Positions 41,154 through 49,677 of a stretch of DNA of 64,000 bases are shown piece after piece. The stretch's first letter is position 1. Every line of letters starts with the position of its first letter. The notes under the pieces are model-generated. The model was not told the origin of the DNA. It saw only the letters and a program-made list of their open reading frames with translations, and made no database searches. A program made the translations under genes and the position numbers. Origin of the DNA: CAJQQK01 sp963696075. Lineage in GTDB: Bacteria > Pseudomonadota > Alphaproteobacteria > Rhizobiales > Hyphomicrobiaceae. The stretch is taken from assembly GCA_963696075.1 (NCBI GenBank), contig CAVOJD010000010.1, positions 124,001 to 188,000 of the forward strand, written 5' to 3'.

Positions 41154-42098
41154 ATGCCGCTTCATCCCGGTGCCCAGAACGTCCTCGACCTGATCGCAGA
41201 AGCCGGCCGTCCACCGTTTGAACAGTTGTCCGTGGCGGAAGCACGCGAGGCCTACCGCAACAGCCGCAAGGCGCTGCAGCCCGAACCAATAGACGTCGCC
41301 GAAGTGCGCGATCTCACGATGCCGGGCCCGGCAGGTGATGTGGCCTTGCGCCTCTATCGCGGCGCCGCCGCGGCCCCGGGCAATCCGCAACCGGTCCTGG
41401 TGTTCTTTCATGGCGGCGGCTGGGTCATCGGCGACCTTGAATCGCATGACACGATCTGCCGCGAACTCGCCGCGCGGGCGGGTATTAGCGTCATTTCGGT
41501 CGACTACCGCCTCGCCCCCGAACACCGCTTTCCCGCCGCCATCGACGACGCCATCGCCGCGACGGCCTGGATCGCAGCCAATGCCGGTGAGCTTGGCGTC
41601 GATGCCGCCCGCCTCGCCGTGGGCGGTGACAGCGCGGGTGGCAATCTTGCAGCCGCGGTGGCCCTCCACGCCCGCGACAACGGCGGCCCGGCGATCCGCC
41701 AGCAGATCCTGGTCTATCCCGTGACGGACTTCGACACGAATACGAAGTCCTATCGCGAAATGTCGGACAACCCGCCCGTGCGCCGCGACACGATGCTCTG
41801 GTTCATGGACCACTACGTACCGGAGATGGCTGATCGCTCAGACTGGCGCGCGGCCCCATTGCGCGCGACCGATCACGCAGGCCTGCCGCCGGCCTTCGTC
41901 CTGACCGCCGGCTACGACCCGCTGTGCGATGAGGGTCAGGCCTATGCAAAAGCGCTCGAGGCGGCCCACACCCCGTGCCGCCACGTCTGCTACGACGGCC
42001 AGATCCACGGCTTCCTCAACATGGGTCGCGTCAACCCGCAGACATCCGAGGCGCTCGGCGAGATCGCCGGCGCCTTGCGGGAGGGCCTGATTGGCTGA
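41154..42098 (+). CDS. Alpha/beta hydrolase, hormone-sensitive-lipase family esterase
   Basis: A 314-residue carboxylesterase of the HSL group. The oxyanion-hole motif is VFFHGGGWVIGD, the nucleophile elbow is AVGGDSAGGNLAAA, and the acid and base residues lie in TAGYDPLCDEG and YDGQIHGFLN. All are in the standard order and spacing. The ATG at 41154 is where family similarity begins; the long upstream open frame overlaps the kinase gene and is not believed. It acts on short acyl esters; the natural substrate is unknown. It converges with the M20 amidohydrolase gene with six bases between the stops. Confidence 0.9.
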   Translation: MPLHPGAQNVLDLIAEAGRPPFEQLSVAEAREAYRNSRKALQPEPIDVAEVRDLTMPGPAGDVALRLYRGAAAAPGNPQPVLVFFHGGGWVIGDLESHDTICRELAARAGISVISVDYRLAPEHRFPAAIDDAIAATAWIAANAGELGVDAARLAVGGDSAGGNLAAAVALHARDNGGPAIRQQILVYPVTDFDTNTKSYREMSDNPPVRRDTMLWFMDHYVPEMADRSDWRAAPLRATDHAGLPPAFVLTAGYDPLCDEGQAYAKALEAAHTPCRHVCYDGQIHGFLNMGRVNPQTSEALGEIAGALREGLIG

Positions 42099-42104
42099 AC
42101 CGCT

Positions 42105-43385
42105 CTAAGACTCGATCTCGCCCACCAGCCACGTTGTCAGGACCGTTGCGGCCTCAATGAAGTCGTCGATCTCCATGGCCTCATAGGGGTTATGGCTGCC
42201 GTTCTCATTGCGCACGAACAGCATCGCACTCGGCACGCCCGCGACCGTGAACGTGGCGGTATCGTGTGAAGCGGGACTGGCGAGCGGCATCGTGTCGATG
42301 CCGGCGCGCTGAGCTGCCTGCGTGAGACCCTCCACCATCGCCGGATCGGAAGGCGCGACATCCGCCGAGGCGCGTGGCCCGAGATCGAAGGTGACGCCGC
42401 GCTCTTTCTCGATGCCCTTGATCAACGCGTGCATCCGCCCTTCGAGTTCGGCCAGGTGTCCGGCATCATAGGCGCGGACATCGAGGCTGAGGTTCATTTC
42501 GCCAGGCACCACCGTCAGCGCGTGTTTCGCGATGTTGGTGTGGAACCGCCCGATCGTGAACGCCATCGCCCGGCCTTGCGCCTCGTTCTCCTGCCAGATG
42601 TCGTCCATCCCGCGCGCGAAATCCGACGCCGCCAGCACCGCATCGTGGCGGAACCGGCGCGGCAGTCCGACGTGGGCATCCTGACCGGCAATGCGGATTT
42701 CGGGATGCCGGAAATTGCCGGGCACGCCCATTCCGATCGCGACGGGTTTGCCCGCTTCGATGAGCTGCGGCGCCTGTTCGATGTGAATTTCGACCCAGGC
42801 GCGGATGCCGCTCGCATCGAGATGCGCCTTGCCCGCTTCGATGGCCGCGATATCGGCCCCGCATTCCGCCATATGGTCCCTGAGCGGCCGGCCGGTGTCG
42901 ACGCGCTTGGCCTCAAGCGCACCATCCGGCAGCACGCCGAACGCGGTCCGGCTGCCAATGTAGGAGACCTGAAACCACACGCTCTCTTCTGCGCGGATCG
43001 CCATGGTGGTGATGTCGACAGGCGGCGTGATGCCAAGGTCTTGCAGCGCGCGCTGCGCGACCAGCCCCGCGATCACGCCGGCTGCTCCGTCGAAATTGCC
43101 GCCGCATGGCACGGTGTCGATATGCGAGCCGAACATGATCGCAGGCGCATCGCGGTCCGTCCCGGCAAGCGTCATGTACATGTTCGCGCCGTGGTCACGG
43201 GAAATCTCGAGGCCCATCTCGCGGGCCTTGTCTTCGATCACGCGGTAGCCGAACTCTTCCCCCGCCCCGAATGTGTCGCGCGTCACCCCGGGCCCATCGA
43301 TGCTGCCGGCTCTCAGTTCATCGAACCAGCCGGCGATGATGTCTCGTTGCGCGTGGACCGCACGCTTGATGTTATCGGCACTCAT
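42105..43385 (-). CDS. M20-family amidohydrolase (N-carbamoyl-amino-acid hydrolase/allantoate amidohydrolase type)
   Basis: A 426-residue zinc-dependent hydrolase of the hydantoinase/carbamoylase subgroup. Metal-binding segments are FGSHIDTVPCGGNFDGAAG (His and bridging Asp), IRAEESVWF with the Glu pair, and the late ASHDTATF His. EIHIEQAPQLIEAGKPV matches the subgroup's substrate/dimer region. Members cleave N-carbamoyl amino acids, β-ureidopropionate or allantoate, releasing ammonia. The ATG at 43385 follows AAGG by about six bases; an ATG two codons earlier is possible. It is divergent from the D-2-hydroxyacid dehydrogenase gene. A purine or pyrimidine breakdown link with the molybdoenzyme at 14–17 kb is possible but not shown. 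Confidence 0.88.
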   Translation of the reverse strand: MSADNIKRAVHAQRDIIAGWFDELRAGSIDGPGVTRDTFGAGEEFGYRVIEDKAREMGLEISRDHGANMYMTLAGTDRDAPAIMFGSHIDTVPCGGNFDGAAGVIAGLVAQRALQDLGITPPVDITTMAIRAEESVWFQVSYIGSRTAFGVLPDGALEAKRVDTGRPLRDHMAECGADIAAIEAGKAHLDASGIRAWVEIHIEQAPQLIEAGKPVAIGMGVPGNFRHPEIRIAGQDAHVGLPRRFRHDAVLAASDFARGMDDIWQENEAQGRAMAFTIGRFHTNIAKHALTVVPGEMNLSLDVRAYDAGHLAELEGRMHALIKGIEKERGVTFDLGPRASADVAPSDPAMVEGLTQAAQRAGIDTMPLASPASHDTATFTVAGVPSAMLFVRNENGSHNPYEAMEIDDFIEAATVLTTWLVGEIES

Positions 43386-43509
43386 GTTCATCCTTCGTGC
43401 TGTCCTTTCCGCTGCCACCGCCCACTGGGCGTTCACGTTTGCCTCATTGCATGGCACGACATCCGGTTGCCGCCGGCCGTCCCTGTGCTAGCTTCGCAGC
43501 CATTCTTCG

Positions 43510-43535
43510 CCAGACCAACAGGCCAGACCAACAGG
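43510..43535 (+). repeat. 13-base tandem duplication over a ribosome-binding site
   Basis: CCAGACCAACAGG occurs twice head to tail at 43510–43522 and 43523–43535, six bases before the ATG of the dehydrogenase. The AGG of the second copy supplies the Shine–Dalgarno core, and the first copy is a spare. It looks like a recent slippage duplication. Confidence 0.85.
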
Positions 43536-43541
43536 AATGAC

Positions 43542-44540
43542 ATGCCCGCATCCCCCGTCACCGTTGCCATGTATAGCAAGTCTCACGAGCAAATCGCCCC
43601 CCGCCTCGATGCACTGGGCCTCGATATCGACCTGTTGCTCTTCGATGAGACGATGACCCTCACCCGTGCCGGCAGCAGGCTGGAGCCGGCCGAGACCGAA
43701 ATCGACTATCTCTGGCTCAGCCCCGAACTGAGCCGCGATGGCAAGCTCAATGCCGCGTTCGATCTGGCGCTCGCCTTGAAGTCGCTTGACGTCCTCCAGA
43801 CATTCAACGCCGGCCTCGACAACCCAGGCTACAAGAAGGTTGCCGATCGCGGCGCCCGGCTTTCGAATTCTTCCGCCCAGGCGGTGGCGATATCCGAGTA
43901 TGTGCTGGGTCAGGTGCTCGCCATGTTCCAGCGCCACGACGATCAGCGCGCCGCCCAGGCCGCCGGTGAATGGAGCCGCATTCCCTTCCGCGAGATCGCC
44001 GGCACCAAATGGCTGATCGTCGGCTTCGGCCCGATCGGCCGCGCCACCGCCGCCCTCGCCAAGGCGTTTGGCGCTGACGTCTCCGTCGTGCGCCGCTCGC
44101 CTGAAACCGGTCCCACCGTCGACCGCGCCGGCACCATGGACGACCTGCCCGCGATCGTGCCCGATATCGATGTCATCGTCCTGGCCTGCCCCTTGAACGA
44201 GGCAACGCGCGGATTTGCCGACAAGGACTTCTTCGCCCGCGTCAAGCAGGGCGCCGTCCTCGTCAACATCGCCCGTGGCGGCCTCATCGATGATAGCGCC
44301 CTCATTGACGCCCTGGACAACGGCGCGCTCGCCGAAGCCGCCCTCGATGTCTTCCACACCGAGCCGCTGCCCGCCGGCGATCCCTTGTGGTCCCATCCCA
44401 AGGTCCGCCTCACCGGCCACACCTCGTTCTTCGGCAGCGGCACGGGCGGGCGCTGGGTCCAGCTCTTCCTCGACAACCTGCCGCGCTACGTCGCCGGCGA
44501 ACCGCTGATCAACGAATTCAACCCGAAGGATCTCGTGTGA
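43542..44540 (+). CDS. D-2-hydroxyacid dehydrogenase
   Basis: A 332-residue NAD-dependent dehydrogenase of the D-isomer-specific family. The Rossmann motif is WLIVGFGPIGRATA, and the catalytic Arg, Glu and His lie in LVNIARGGLIDD, VFHTEPLP and RLTGHTSFFG. The N-terminal lid (MPASPVTVAMYSKSHEQ) is divergent. The start at 43542 has CAGGA five bases upstream; a much longer open frame runs antisense to the M20 gene and is not real. The stop overlaps the FAD oxidoreductase start by one base (TGATG), so the two are coupled and likely act on linked substrates such as 2-oxo, 2-hydroxy and 2-amino acids. Confidence 0.9.
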   Translation: MPASPVTVAMYSKSHEQIAPRLDALGLDIDLLLFDETMTLTRAGSRLEPAETEIDYLWLSPELSRDGKLNAAFDLALALKSLDVLQTFNAGLDNPGYKKVADRGARLSNSSAQAVAISEYVLGQVLAMFQRHDDQRAAQAAGEWSRIPFREIAGTKWLIVGFGPIGRATAALAKAFGADVSVVRRSPETGPTVDRAGTMDDLPAIVPDIDVIVLACPLNEATRGFADKDFFARVKQGAVLVNIARGGLIDDSALIDALDNGALAEAALDVFHTEPLPAGDPLWSHPKVRLTGHTSFFGSGTGGRWVQLFLDNLPRYVAGEPLINEFNPKDLV

Positions 44541-45883
44541 TGAGCTCAATGATCACCGACCGTGCACCGGTACAATTCGACGATGCCATTGGCGACGCCG
44601 CGGATGTGGTCGTCATCGGCGGCGGCATCGCCGGCATTGCGACCGCATACTTTCTCGCCAAGCGCGGCGTCTCCGTCGTCGTCTGTGAGAAGGGCCGCGT
44701 TGCCGGCGAACAGTCGAGCCGGAATTGGGGCTGGATTCGCCAGCAGGGCCGCGACTGGGCGGAACTCCCCATCGTGATGGAATCGAACCGCATCTGGCGC
44801 AGCCTCGCCGAGGAAACCGGCGAAGCCGGCCTGACGTTCACCGAATGCGGCTGCCTCCACCTCACCGAGACCGAGGCCGGCGTGAAGAAATACGAGGACT
44901 GGCTGGAGATCGCCCGCCAGCATCAGTTGCGCACGGCGATCCTGACGCCGGCTGAATTGGCCGAGCGCTTCCCCGCGATCAAGGGTAAATTCCTGGCCGG
45001 CATGTACACCGAGAGCGACGGCCGCGGCGAACCGTTTCAGGCGGTCCCCGCACTGGCGCGTGCCGCCCGTCGCGCCGGCGCGCGCATCGCCGAGAATTGC
45101 GCCGTCCGCACCTTGGATGTCGAAGGCGGCCGCATCACCGGCGTCGTCACCGAGGCGGGCCGCATCGCCTGTGCCCAGGTCGTCCTCGCCGGCGGTGCCT
45201 GGTCCACGCATTTCGCCCGTAACGCCGGCATTACGCTCCCCCAACTCGCCGTGCGCTCGACGGTGGCGCGCACCGAGAAAGCGCCCGACGACGTCGCGCC
45301 CTGCTTCTGGTCGCCCGGCCTCGCCATGCGCCGGCGCGCGGACGGCGGCTACACGGTCACCACCGGCGATGTCGCCGAGCACTATCTCTCACCCGCCTCG
45401 TTCCGCTACGCGACGAAGTTCCGCAAGCTCCTCAAGGCCTCAGCCAAGGACGTGCGCCTGCACATCGGCGCGCCAAAAGGCTATCCGGGCGCATGGAGCA
45501 TGCGCCGCAGCTGGTCCGCCAGCGACACCTCGCCCTTCGAAGAGATGCGCGTGCTCAATCCCGAGCCGAACCAGGGCGTCGTCGCCAAGATCAGGAAGAA
45601 CCTGCCCGAGCGCGTGCCGGCGATGAAGGATGTTGCAATTGCCGAAAGCTGGGCCGGCATGATCGACGTCACGCCCGACGCCGTGCCGTTCATCGGTGAA
45701 AGTCACGACCAGCCGGGCCTCTATATCCTGACCGGCCTGTCGGGGCACGGCTTCGGCATTGGGCCAGGCGTTGGCCGTGTTATGGCCGACATCGTTTCCG
45801 GCCGAACCGTTGGCCACGATCTCTCCCGCTTCCGCACCTCACGCTTCGCCGACGGCACGCCGATCGAGCCGGGCCCCTACTGA
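44540..45883 (+). CDS. FAD-dependent amino-acid-oxidase-like oxidoreductase (DAO family)
   Basis: A 447-residue flavoprotein of the DAO family. The FAD motif is VVVIGGGIAGIATAYFLAKR near residue 20, followed by a Glu that binds the ribose (VCEKGRVAGEQSSRNWGW, with the SRNWGW loop typical of this subgroup). The C-terminal FAD segment is GLYILTGLSGHGFGIGPGVG. Such enzymes oxidise D-amino acids, sarcosine, glycine or related amines. Translation is coupled to the preceding D-2-hydroxyacid dehydrogenase. No signal peptide is present, so it is cytoplasmic. Substrate not deducible. Confidence 0.9.
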   Translation: MSSMITDRAPVQFDDAIGDAADVVVIGGGIAGIATAYFLAKRGVSVVVCEKGRVAGEQSSRNWGWIRQQGRDWAELPIVMESNRIWRSLAEETGEAGLTFTECGCLHLTETEAGVKKYEDWLEIARQHQLRTAILTPAELAERFPAIKGKFLAGMYTESDGRGEPFQAVPALARAARRAGARIAENCAVRTLDVEGGRITGVVTEAGRIACAQVVLAGGAWSTHFARNAGITLPQLAVRSTVARTEKAPDDVAPCFWSPGLAMRRRADGGYTVTTGDVAEHYLSPASFRYATKFRKLLKASAKDVRLHIGAPKGYPGAWSMRRSWSASDTSPFEEMRVLNPEPNQGVVAKIRKNLPERVPAMKDVAIAESWAGMIDVTPDAVPFIGESHDQPGLYILTGLSGHGFGIGPGVGRVMADIVSGRTVGHDLSRFRTSRFADGTPIEPGPY

Positions 45884-45922
45884 GCCTTCGGCCTTTGGCG
45901 CGGCGCCGGCGTTATGCCGAAG

Positions 45923-46678
45923 CTATTGCGCCGCGGCTTTCTTGGCGGCGTGCCAGCGGTTGTCATGGAGCTGCGTCGGCCGTCCGCTCTCCATGTCGCG
46001 CATGCCCGCGATATAGGTCGCTGTCATGTCAAACGTTACCGGCTCGGGCGGCTTCATCTGGAGATATGGCCCCCACTCACTGTGCCGGTCGACATTCATC
46101 TTGAGCTGGAATGTCAGCGGCAGCTCGACCCCGCCCGTCGTATCGACAAACGACCCGGTCTTGAGGGCATGGAACATCACGACGCCGGTGAAGGTGCTGC
46201 GCCCGGCGATCGAGATCGGCACGAACACCTTCTTCTCTCCATCTTTGGGCGAAGTGCCATAGTAGAGGTTCTGGAACGACATCTTTTGACCGGTTCCCCG
46301 GTGCGTCACCTCAAGATCGAATGACAGGATCGTGCCACGCTGCGCGCCATCGTTGGAGATCGTCACCGGGATCGCGAAGACATCGCGGTAGTCCTCGCGA
46401 AACATCGTGATCAGGGGCGGCGAATAGAACCGGAGCGAGGCCTCCTTGAGCACGGTCTCGTAGAAGGAAAAGCCCGAGAACGCGAGCGCAACGATCGAAA
46501 CGAGTGTCGCCAACGCGGCCCCGAAGCCGCCCGACGACTCGCGCCGCCGCCGTCCGCCGTCACGGCCACTCGTGTGACCATGCACGCCTTCGTTTTCCGC
46601 CGTGCGTGTGCCGTAGTCTGAAACCCCGTCCATCAATTGCTCGAAATTCTGGTTGGTTGACCGGCTCAATCGCGCCAT
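45923..46678 (-). CDS. Unknown single-pass membrane protein
   Basis: A 251-residue protein I do not recognise. The first 50 residues are hydrophilic, with an Arg/Gly-rich stretch (GRDGGRRRRESSGGF), then one membrane helix (about 52–75, ALATLVSIVALAFSGFSFYE), then a β-rich region of about 150 residues (FAIPVTISNDGAQRGTILSF, MSFQNLYYGTSP, STFTGVVMFHAL). The positive charges before the helix predict the β-domain on the periplasmic side. The TISNDGAQRGTI phrase resembles an immunoglobulin-like strand pair. The ATG at 46678 follows GGGAGGGGG. It converges with the FAD oxidoreductase and is divergent from the Ldh-family gene. Confidence 0.75.
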   Translation of the reverse strand: MARLSRSTNQNFEQLMDGVSDYGTRTAENEGVHGHTSGRDGGRRRRESSGGFGAALATLVSIVALAFSGFSFYETVLKEASLRFYSPPLITMFREDYRDVFAIPVTISNDGAQRGTILSFDLEVTHRGTGQKMSFQNLYYGTSPKDGEKKVFVPISIAGRSTFTGVVMFHALKTGSFVDTTGGVELPLTFQLKMNVDRHSEWGPYLQMKPPEPVTFDMTATYIAGMRDMESGRPTQLHDNRWHAAKKAAAQ

Positions 46679-46795
46679 AGGCACCCCCTCCCGCCTGTAC
46701 TAGGCTTGGCTGTGCTGAACGAAAGCCAAGCACGCAACAATCTGGGCCGCAGTGTGGCCGAAACTGTCGCGACCTCCAAACCGGGAGAATGAACC

Positions 46796-47890
46796 ATGGC
46801 CCTTTACCCGGGAACCGAAAGGGAAACCCGCATTCCCGTAGCTGTCCTCGACGCCGCGGTCTTCCAGATTTTCCGCGCCTGCGGCATGGGGGAAGCAGCA
46901 GCCCGCGCCGTGACCCGTTCGCTGGTCGATGCCGACACCCGCGGCATCCATTCCCACGGCGTGCTGCGCGTTCCCGACTATGTCGCAAAGCTCACCGAGG
47001 AAGGCGCCGACCCGAAGGGTGAGCCGCGCCTCGTCACCGATGCCGGCGCCGCCCTCGTCGTCGATGGCGCCAACAACCTGGGCGCCGTCGCGATGACCTT
47101 CGCGATGGAAAAGGCGATCGCCCGCGCCCGTGAGATCAGCGTCGCCGTCGCAGGCGTGCGTGGCTCCAACCATTGCGGCACCATGGAACTCTATGCCCGC
47201 ATGGCGGCGGACGCCGGCATGATCGGCCTCGCCGGCACGAATGCGCTCCCGACGATGGCGCCGTGGGGCGGGCGTGACAAGATCGTCGGCATCAATCCGC
47301 TTGGCATTGCCATTCCAGGTGGCGAGATGGGTGATTTCGTTCTCGACATCGCATTTGGACAAACGGCCCACGGCAAGATCCGCGTCTTCGCGCAGAAGGG
47401 CGAACCGATCCCGCCCGACTGGGCCTTCGATGCGCACGGCCAGCCAACCACCGATGCCGTTGCCGCGCTTGAGGGCCTCATCCGCCCGATCGGCGGCCAC
47501 AAGGGCGTCGGTCTCGGCATGGCGATCGGCATGATCTCGGCCCTCTTGTCCGGCGGCGCCTACGGCCTCGAGACCGGCAACATGGTCGATGGCCCCAAGC
47601 CCGGCGTCGACAGTCATTTCGTGATGGCGATCAACGTGGCAGCCTTCCAGGATCTCGCCACCGTCCGCGCCCGCGTCGATGACATCCTGCGCGAGATGCG
47701 CACCAGCCGGCCCGCCGACGGCCACGAGCGCCTCTATACTCCCGGCGAAATCGAAGCCGACCTCGAGGTCAAGTTCCGCCGTGAGGGCATTCCGCTCAAC
47801 GATGCCACGCTGGCCGACATCATCCGGATGGCCGAAAAGGTCGGCGCGGACATCTCGGAATTGACGCGGATCACGGGGCCGGTTGCGTAG
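46796..47890 (+). CDS. Ldh family oxidoreductase (malate/L-sulfolactate dehydrogenase type), copy 1
   Basis: A 364-residue NAD(P)-dependent dehydrogenase of the type-2 malate/lactate dehydrogenase family, whose members oxidise 2-hydroxy acids such as malate, sulfolactate or ureidoglycolate. Family marks are DADTRGIHSHGVLRVPDYV, GSNHCGTMELYARM with the active-site His, GTNALPTMAPWGGRDKIVG and GGHKGVGLGMAIGMISALLS. It is a different gene from copy 2 at 51 kb, which is shorter and only moderately similar. GGGAG precedes the ATG by nine bases. The GlcG-like gene follows 42 bases later and is probably co-transcribed. Confidence 0.9.
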   Translation: MALYPGTERETRIPVAVLDAAVFQIFRACGMGEAAARAVTRSLVDADTRGIHSHGVLRVPDYVAKLTEEGADPKGEPRLVTDAGAALVVDGANNLGAVAMTFAMEKAIARAREISVAVAGVRGSNHCGTMELYARMAADAGMIGLAGTNALPTMAPWGGRDKIVGINPLGIAIPGGEMGDFVLDIAFGQTAHGKIRVFAQKGEPIPPDWAFDAHGQPTTDAVAALEGLIRPIGGHKGVGLGMAIGMISALLSGGAYGLETGNMVDGPKPGVDSHFVMAINVAAFQDLATVRARVDDILREMRTSRPADGHERLYTPGEIEADLEVKFRREGIPLNDATLADIIRMAEKVGADISELTRITGPVA

Positions 47891-47932
47891 CGTGCTGCAA
47901 GATTAGATTGAAACACAAGTGAGGACTGGCCG

Positions 47933-48421
47933 ATGCGCCTCAAGACGACCCTGCCACTCGACAAGGCAACCGCCATCATCGCGGAGGCCCGCCGCCTCGG
48001 TCGTGAGGCAGATATGTTGCCCCTCACGATTGTCGTCCTCGACGCCGGCGGCAAACTGATCGCGGCCGAAAGCGAGGACGGCTCCGGCATCCTGCGCTTC
48101 GACATCGCGCTCGGCAAAGCCTGGGGCGCGCTCGGCATGGGGATCTCAAGCCGCCAGATCCGCGATCGCCTCTCGAAGCGGCCGGCCTTCCAGAATGCCC
48201 TTTCCGCGGCCTCGGACGGCCGCTTCGTCCCCGTTCCGGGCGGCGTCCTGATCGAAGACGCCGACGGCGACACCATCGGCGCGGTCGGCATCAGTGGCGA
48301 CACCTCCGAGAAGGATGAGTATTGCGCGGTGGGCGGCATTCGGAAGGCCGGCCTGGTCTCGAACCCGCCCGAACCCGCGCCGGATTGGCAGGGATCGAGC
48401 TTGTCGGATACGAGCCATTAG
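47933..48421 (+). CDS. GlcG/HbpS family heme-binding protein
   Basis: A 162-residue protein of the GlcG/HbpS (DUF336) family. It shows PLTIVVLDAGGKLIAAESED, ALGKAWGALGMGISSRQI and the late GAVGISGDTSEKDEYCAV, the usual core. HbpS binds heme and senses oxidative stress in Streptomyces; GlcG sits in glycolate oxidation loci. Here it follows a 2-hydroxy acid dehydrogenase, in keeping with the frequent pairing of this family with hydroxy acid catabolism. No signal peptide. The convergent region to the SDR gene downstream holds a structured repeat. Confidence 0.88.
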   Translation: MRLKTTLPLDKATAIIAEARRLGREADMLPLTIVVLDAGGKLIAAESEDGSGILRFDIALGKAWGALGMGISSRQIRDRLSKRPAFQNALSAASDGRFVPVPGGVLIEDADGDTIGAVGISGDTSEKDEYCAVGGIRKAGLVSNPPEPAPDWQGSSLSDTSH

Positions 48422-48460
48422 AACCTGATGTCACCAGGGTTGTGGTTCCGAATCCGGTGA

Positions 48461-48531
48461 CAAATAACGGAGGGCTTGGGAGGTGTCCTCCCAAGCGGGT
48501 CGGGGCAGCAGCCCCATCGCGCAGCGAAAAC
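48461..48531. repeat. Structured intergenic element, copy 1
   Basis: Between the convergent GlcG-like and SDR genes. Stem 1 pairs CTTGGGAGG (48475–48483) with CCTCCCAAG (48487–48495) around a TGT loop; stem 2 pairs GGGGC (48502–48506) with GCCCC (48511–48515) around AGCA; GCGCAGC follows. The same architecture occurs at 55.66 kb with different stem bases. There is no T-tract. Confidence 0.8.
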
Positions 48532-48537
48532 GCCGCC

Positions 48538-49437
48538 TCAGTCTAGTTCCTCACCATCCATGCCGACGTTCTTCTTCGCGTGGCTGATCATCTCGCGCAC
48601 CATCGGCCCGAGTTCGGCGGGGTCCTCGACCGGATCGACGAGACCGCCGCGCCGCCAGCCTTCGCACACCGCGACCATGCCGTTGCCGGCCTGGAAGACG
48701 CGCCCTGTGATATCGCCGGCTTCCGCGCTGGCGAGGTAGACGACTACCGGCGAGACCCATTTCGGGTTCCGCCGCTCAACTTCTTCCGGTGTGTATTCGC
48801 GCAGGCCTTCGGTCATCCGCGTCTGTGCTGAGGGCGCAATTGCATTGACGGTCACGCCATACCGCTTCAGTTCGCGCGCCGCGATGATCGTGAACGCCGC
48901 GATGCCCGCCTTGGCGGCCCCATAGTTGGTCTGCCCGACGTTGCCATAGATGCCGGATGTCGAGCTCGTATTGATGATCCGCCCCGTCACCGGACCACCG
49001 TCGGCTTTGCTCTTCTCGCGCCAGTAGGCCGCCGCATGCCGTGTCGGCGCGAACGTGCCCTTGAGGTGGACACGCATCACGTCATCCCATTCCGCTTCGC
49101 TCATGTTGGTCAGCATCCGGTCGCGCAGGATGCCGGCATTGTTGATCAGGATGTCGAGCCCGCCGAAGGTGTCGATCGCCTGGTCGATCATCCGTTTCGC
49201 GCCGTCCCAATCGGCAACGTCATCACCGTTGACGACGGCCTCGCCACCCATCGCCTTGATTTCGTCGGCAACACCTTGGGCAAGACTGTCATCACGCCCC
49301 GCCCCATCGATGCCCGCGCCGATGTCGTTGACCACGACCTTGGCGCCACACTTGGCAAGCAGCAGCGCGTGCTCGCGTCCAACCCCGCGCGCACCCCCGG
49401 TTACGATCGCAACGCGTCCTTCACAAAGCCGGCTCAT
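48538..49437 (-). CDS. Short-chain dehydrogenase/reductase (multifunctional-enzyme-type hydroxyacyl-CoA dehydrogenase-like)
   Basis: A 299-residue SDR. The cofactor motif is VTGGARGVGREHAL; INNAGILRDRMLTNMSEAEW resembles the hydroxyacyl-CoA dehydrogenase part of peroxisomal MFE-2 enzymes; the active site is NTSSTSGIYG followed by TNYGAAKAG (Tyr-xxx-Lys). It is about 45 residues longer than minimal SDRs, with additions around the cofactor half (DIGAGIDGAGRDDSLAQGVA) and at the C terminus. It probably oxidises a 3-hydroxyacyl-CoA or similar. It is divergent from the LLM flavin monooxygenase gene; the gap contains a perfect palindrome. Confidence 0.9.
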   Translation of the reverse strand: MSRLCEGRVAIVTGGARGVGREHALLLAKCGAKVVVNDIGAGIDGAGRDDSLAQGVADEIKAMGGEAVVNGDDVADWDGAKRMIDQAIDTFGGLDILINNAGILRDRMLTNMSEAEWDDVMRVHLKGTFAPTRHAAAYWREKSKADGGPVTGRIINTSSTSGIYGNVGQTNYGAAKAGIAAFTIIAARELKRYGVTVNAIAPSAQTRMTEGLREYTPEEVERRNPKWVSPVVVYLASAEAGDITGRVFQAGNGMVAVCEGWRRGGLVDPVEDPAELGPMVREMISHAKKNVGMDGEELD

Positions 49438-49563
49438 GTCAGGTCTCCTTCAGGTGGTTCGTTTCAACGCCGCATTTGCTCAATCGGAACGCCCTTCGCC
49501 TCAGATGAAAAGACGCCGGTCCGCCCGATCGCGACAGTATCCCGCATGTGATCGGCAACCCTA

Positions 49564-49579
49564 GATCACAGCCGTGATC
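49564..49579. promoter_or_regulatory. Operator-like palindrome between divergent catabolic genes
   Basis: GATCAC-AGCC-GTGATC is a perfect 6-base inverted repeat with a 4-base centre at 49564–49579. It lies in the 240-base divergent region between the SDR and the LLM monooxygenase, 98 bases before the latter. Such a site would suit a dimeric regulator controlling both sides; none is encoded nearby. Confidence 0.45.
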
Positions 49580-49677
49580 GTGCCTTGCTGGACAAGGCAT
49601 GATGTCGTCCCGTCAATGAGTGCAAATTCACGTCTCGGGCTGCCGCGCGCAGCACGCTTCATTCGGAGGGCAAACTC

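Noticed and set aside
42429..43541. Long 5' extension of the D-2-hydroxyacid dehydrogenase frame
   Set aside because: It is antisense to the M20 amidohydrolase; a good ribosome site and family start lie at 43542.
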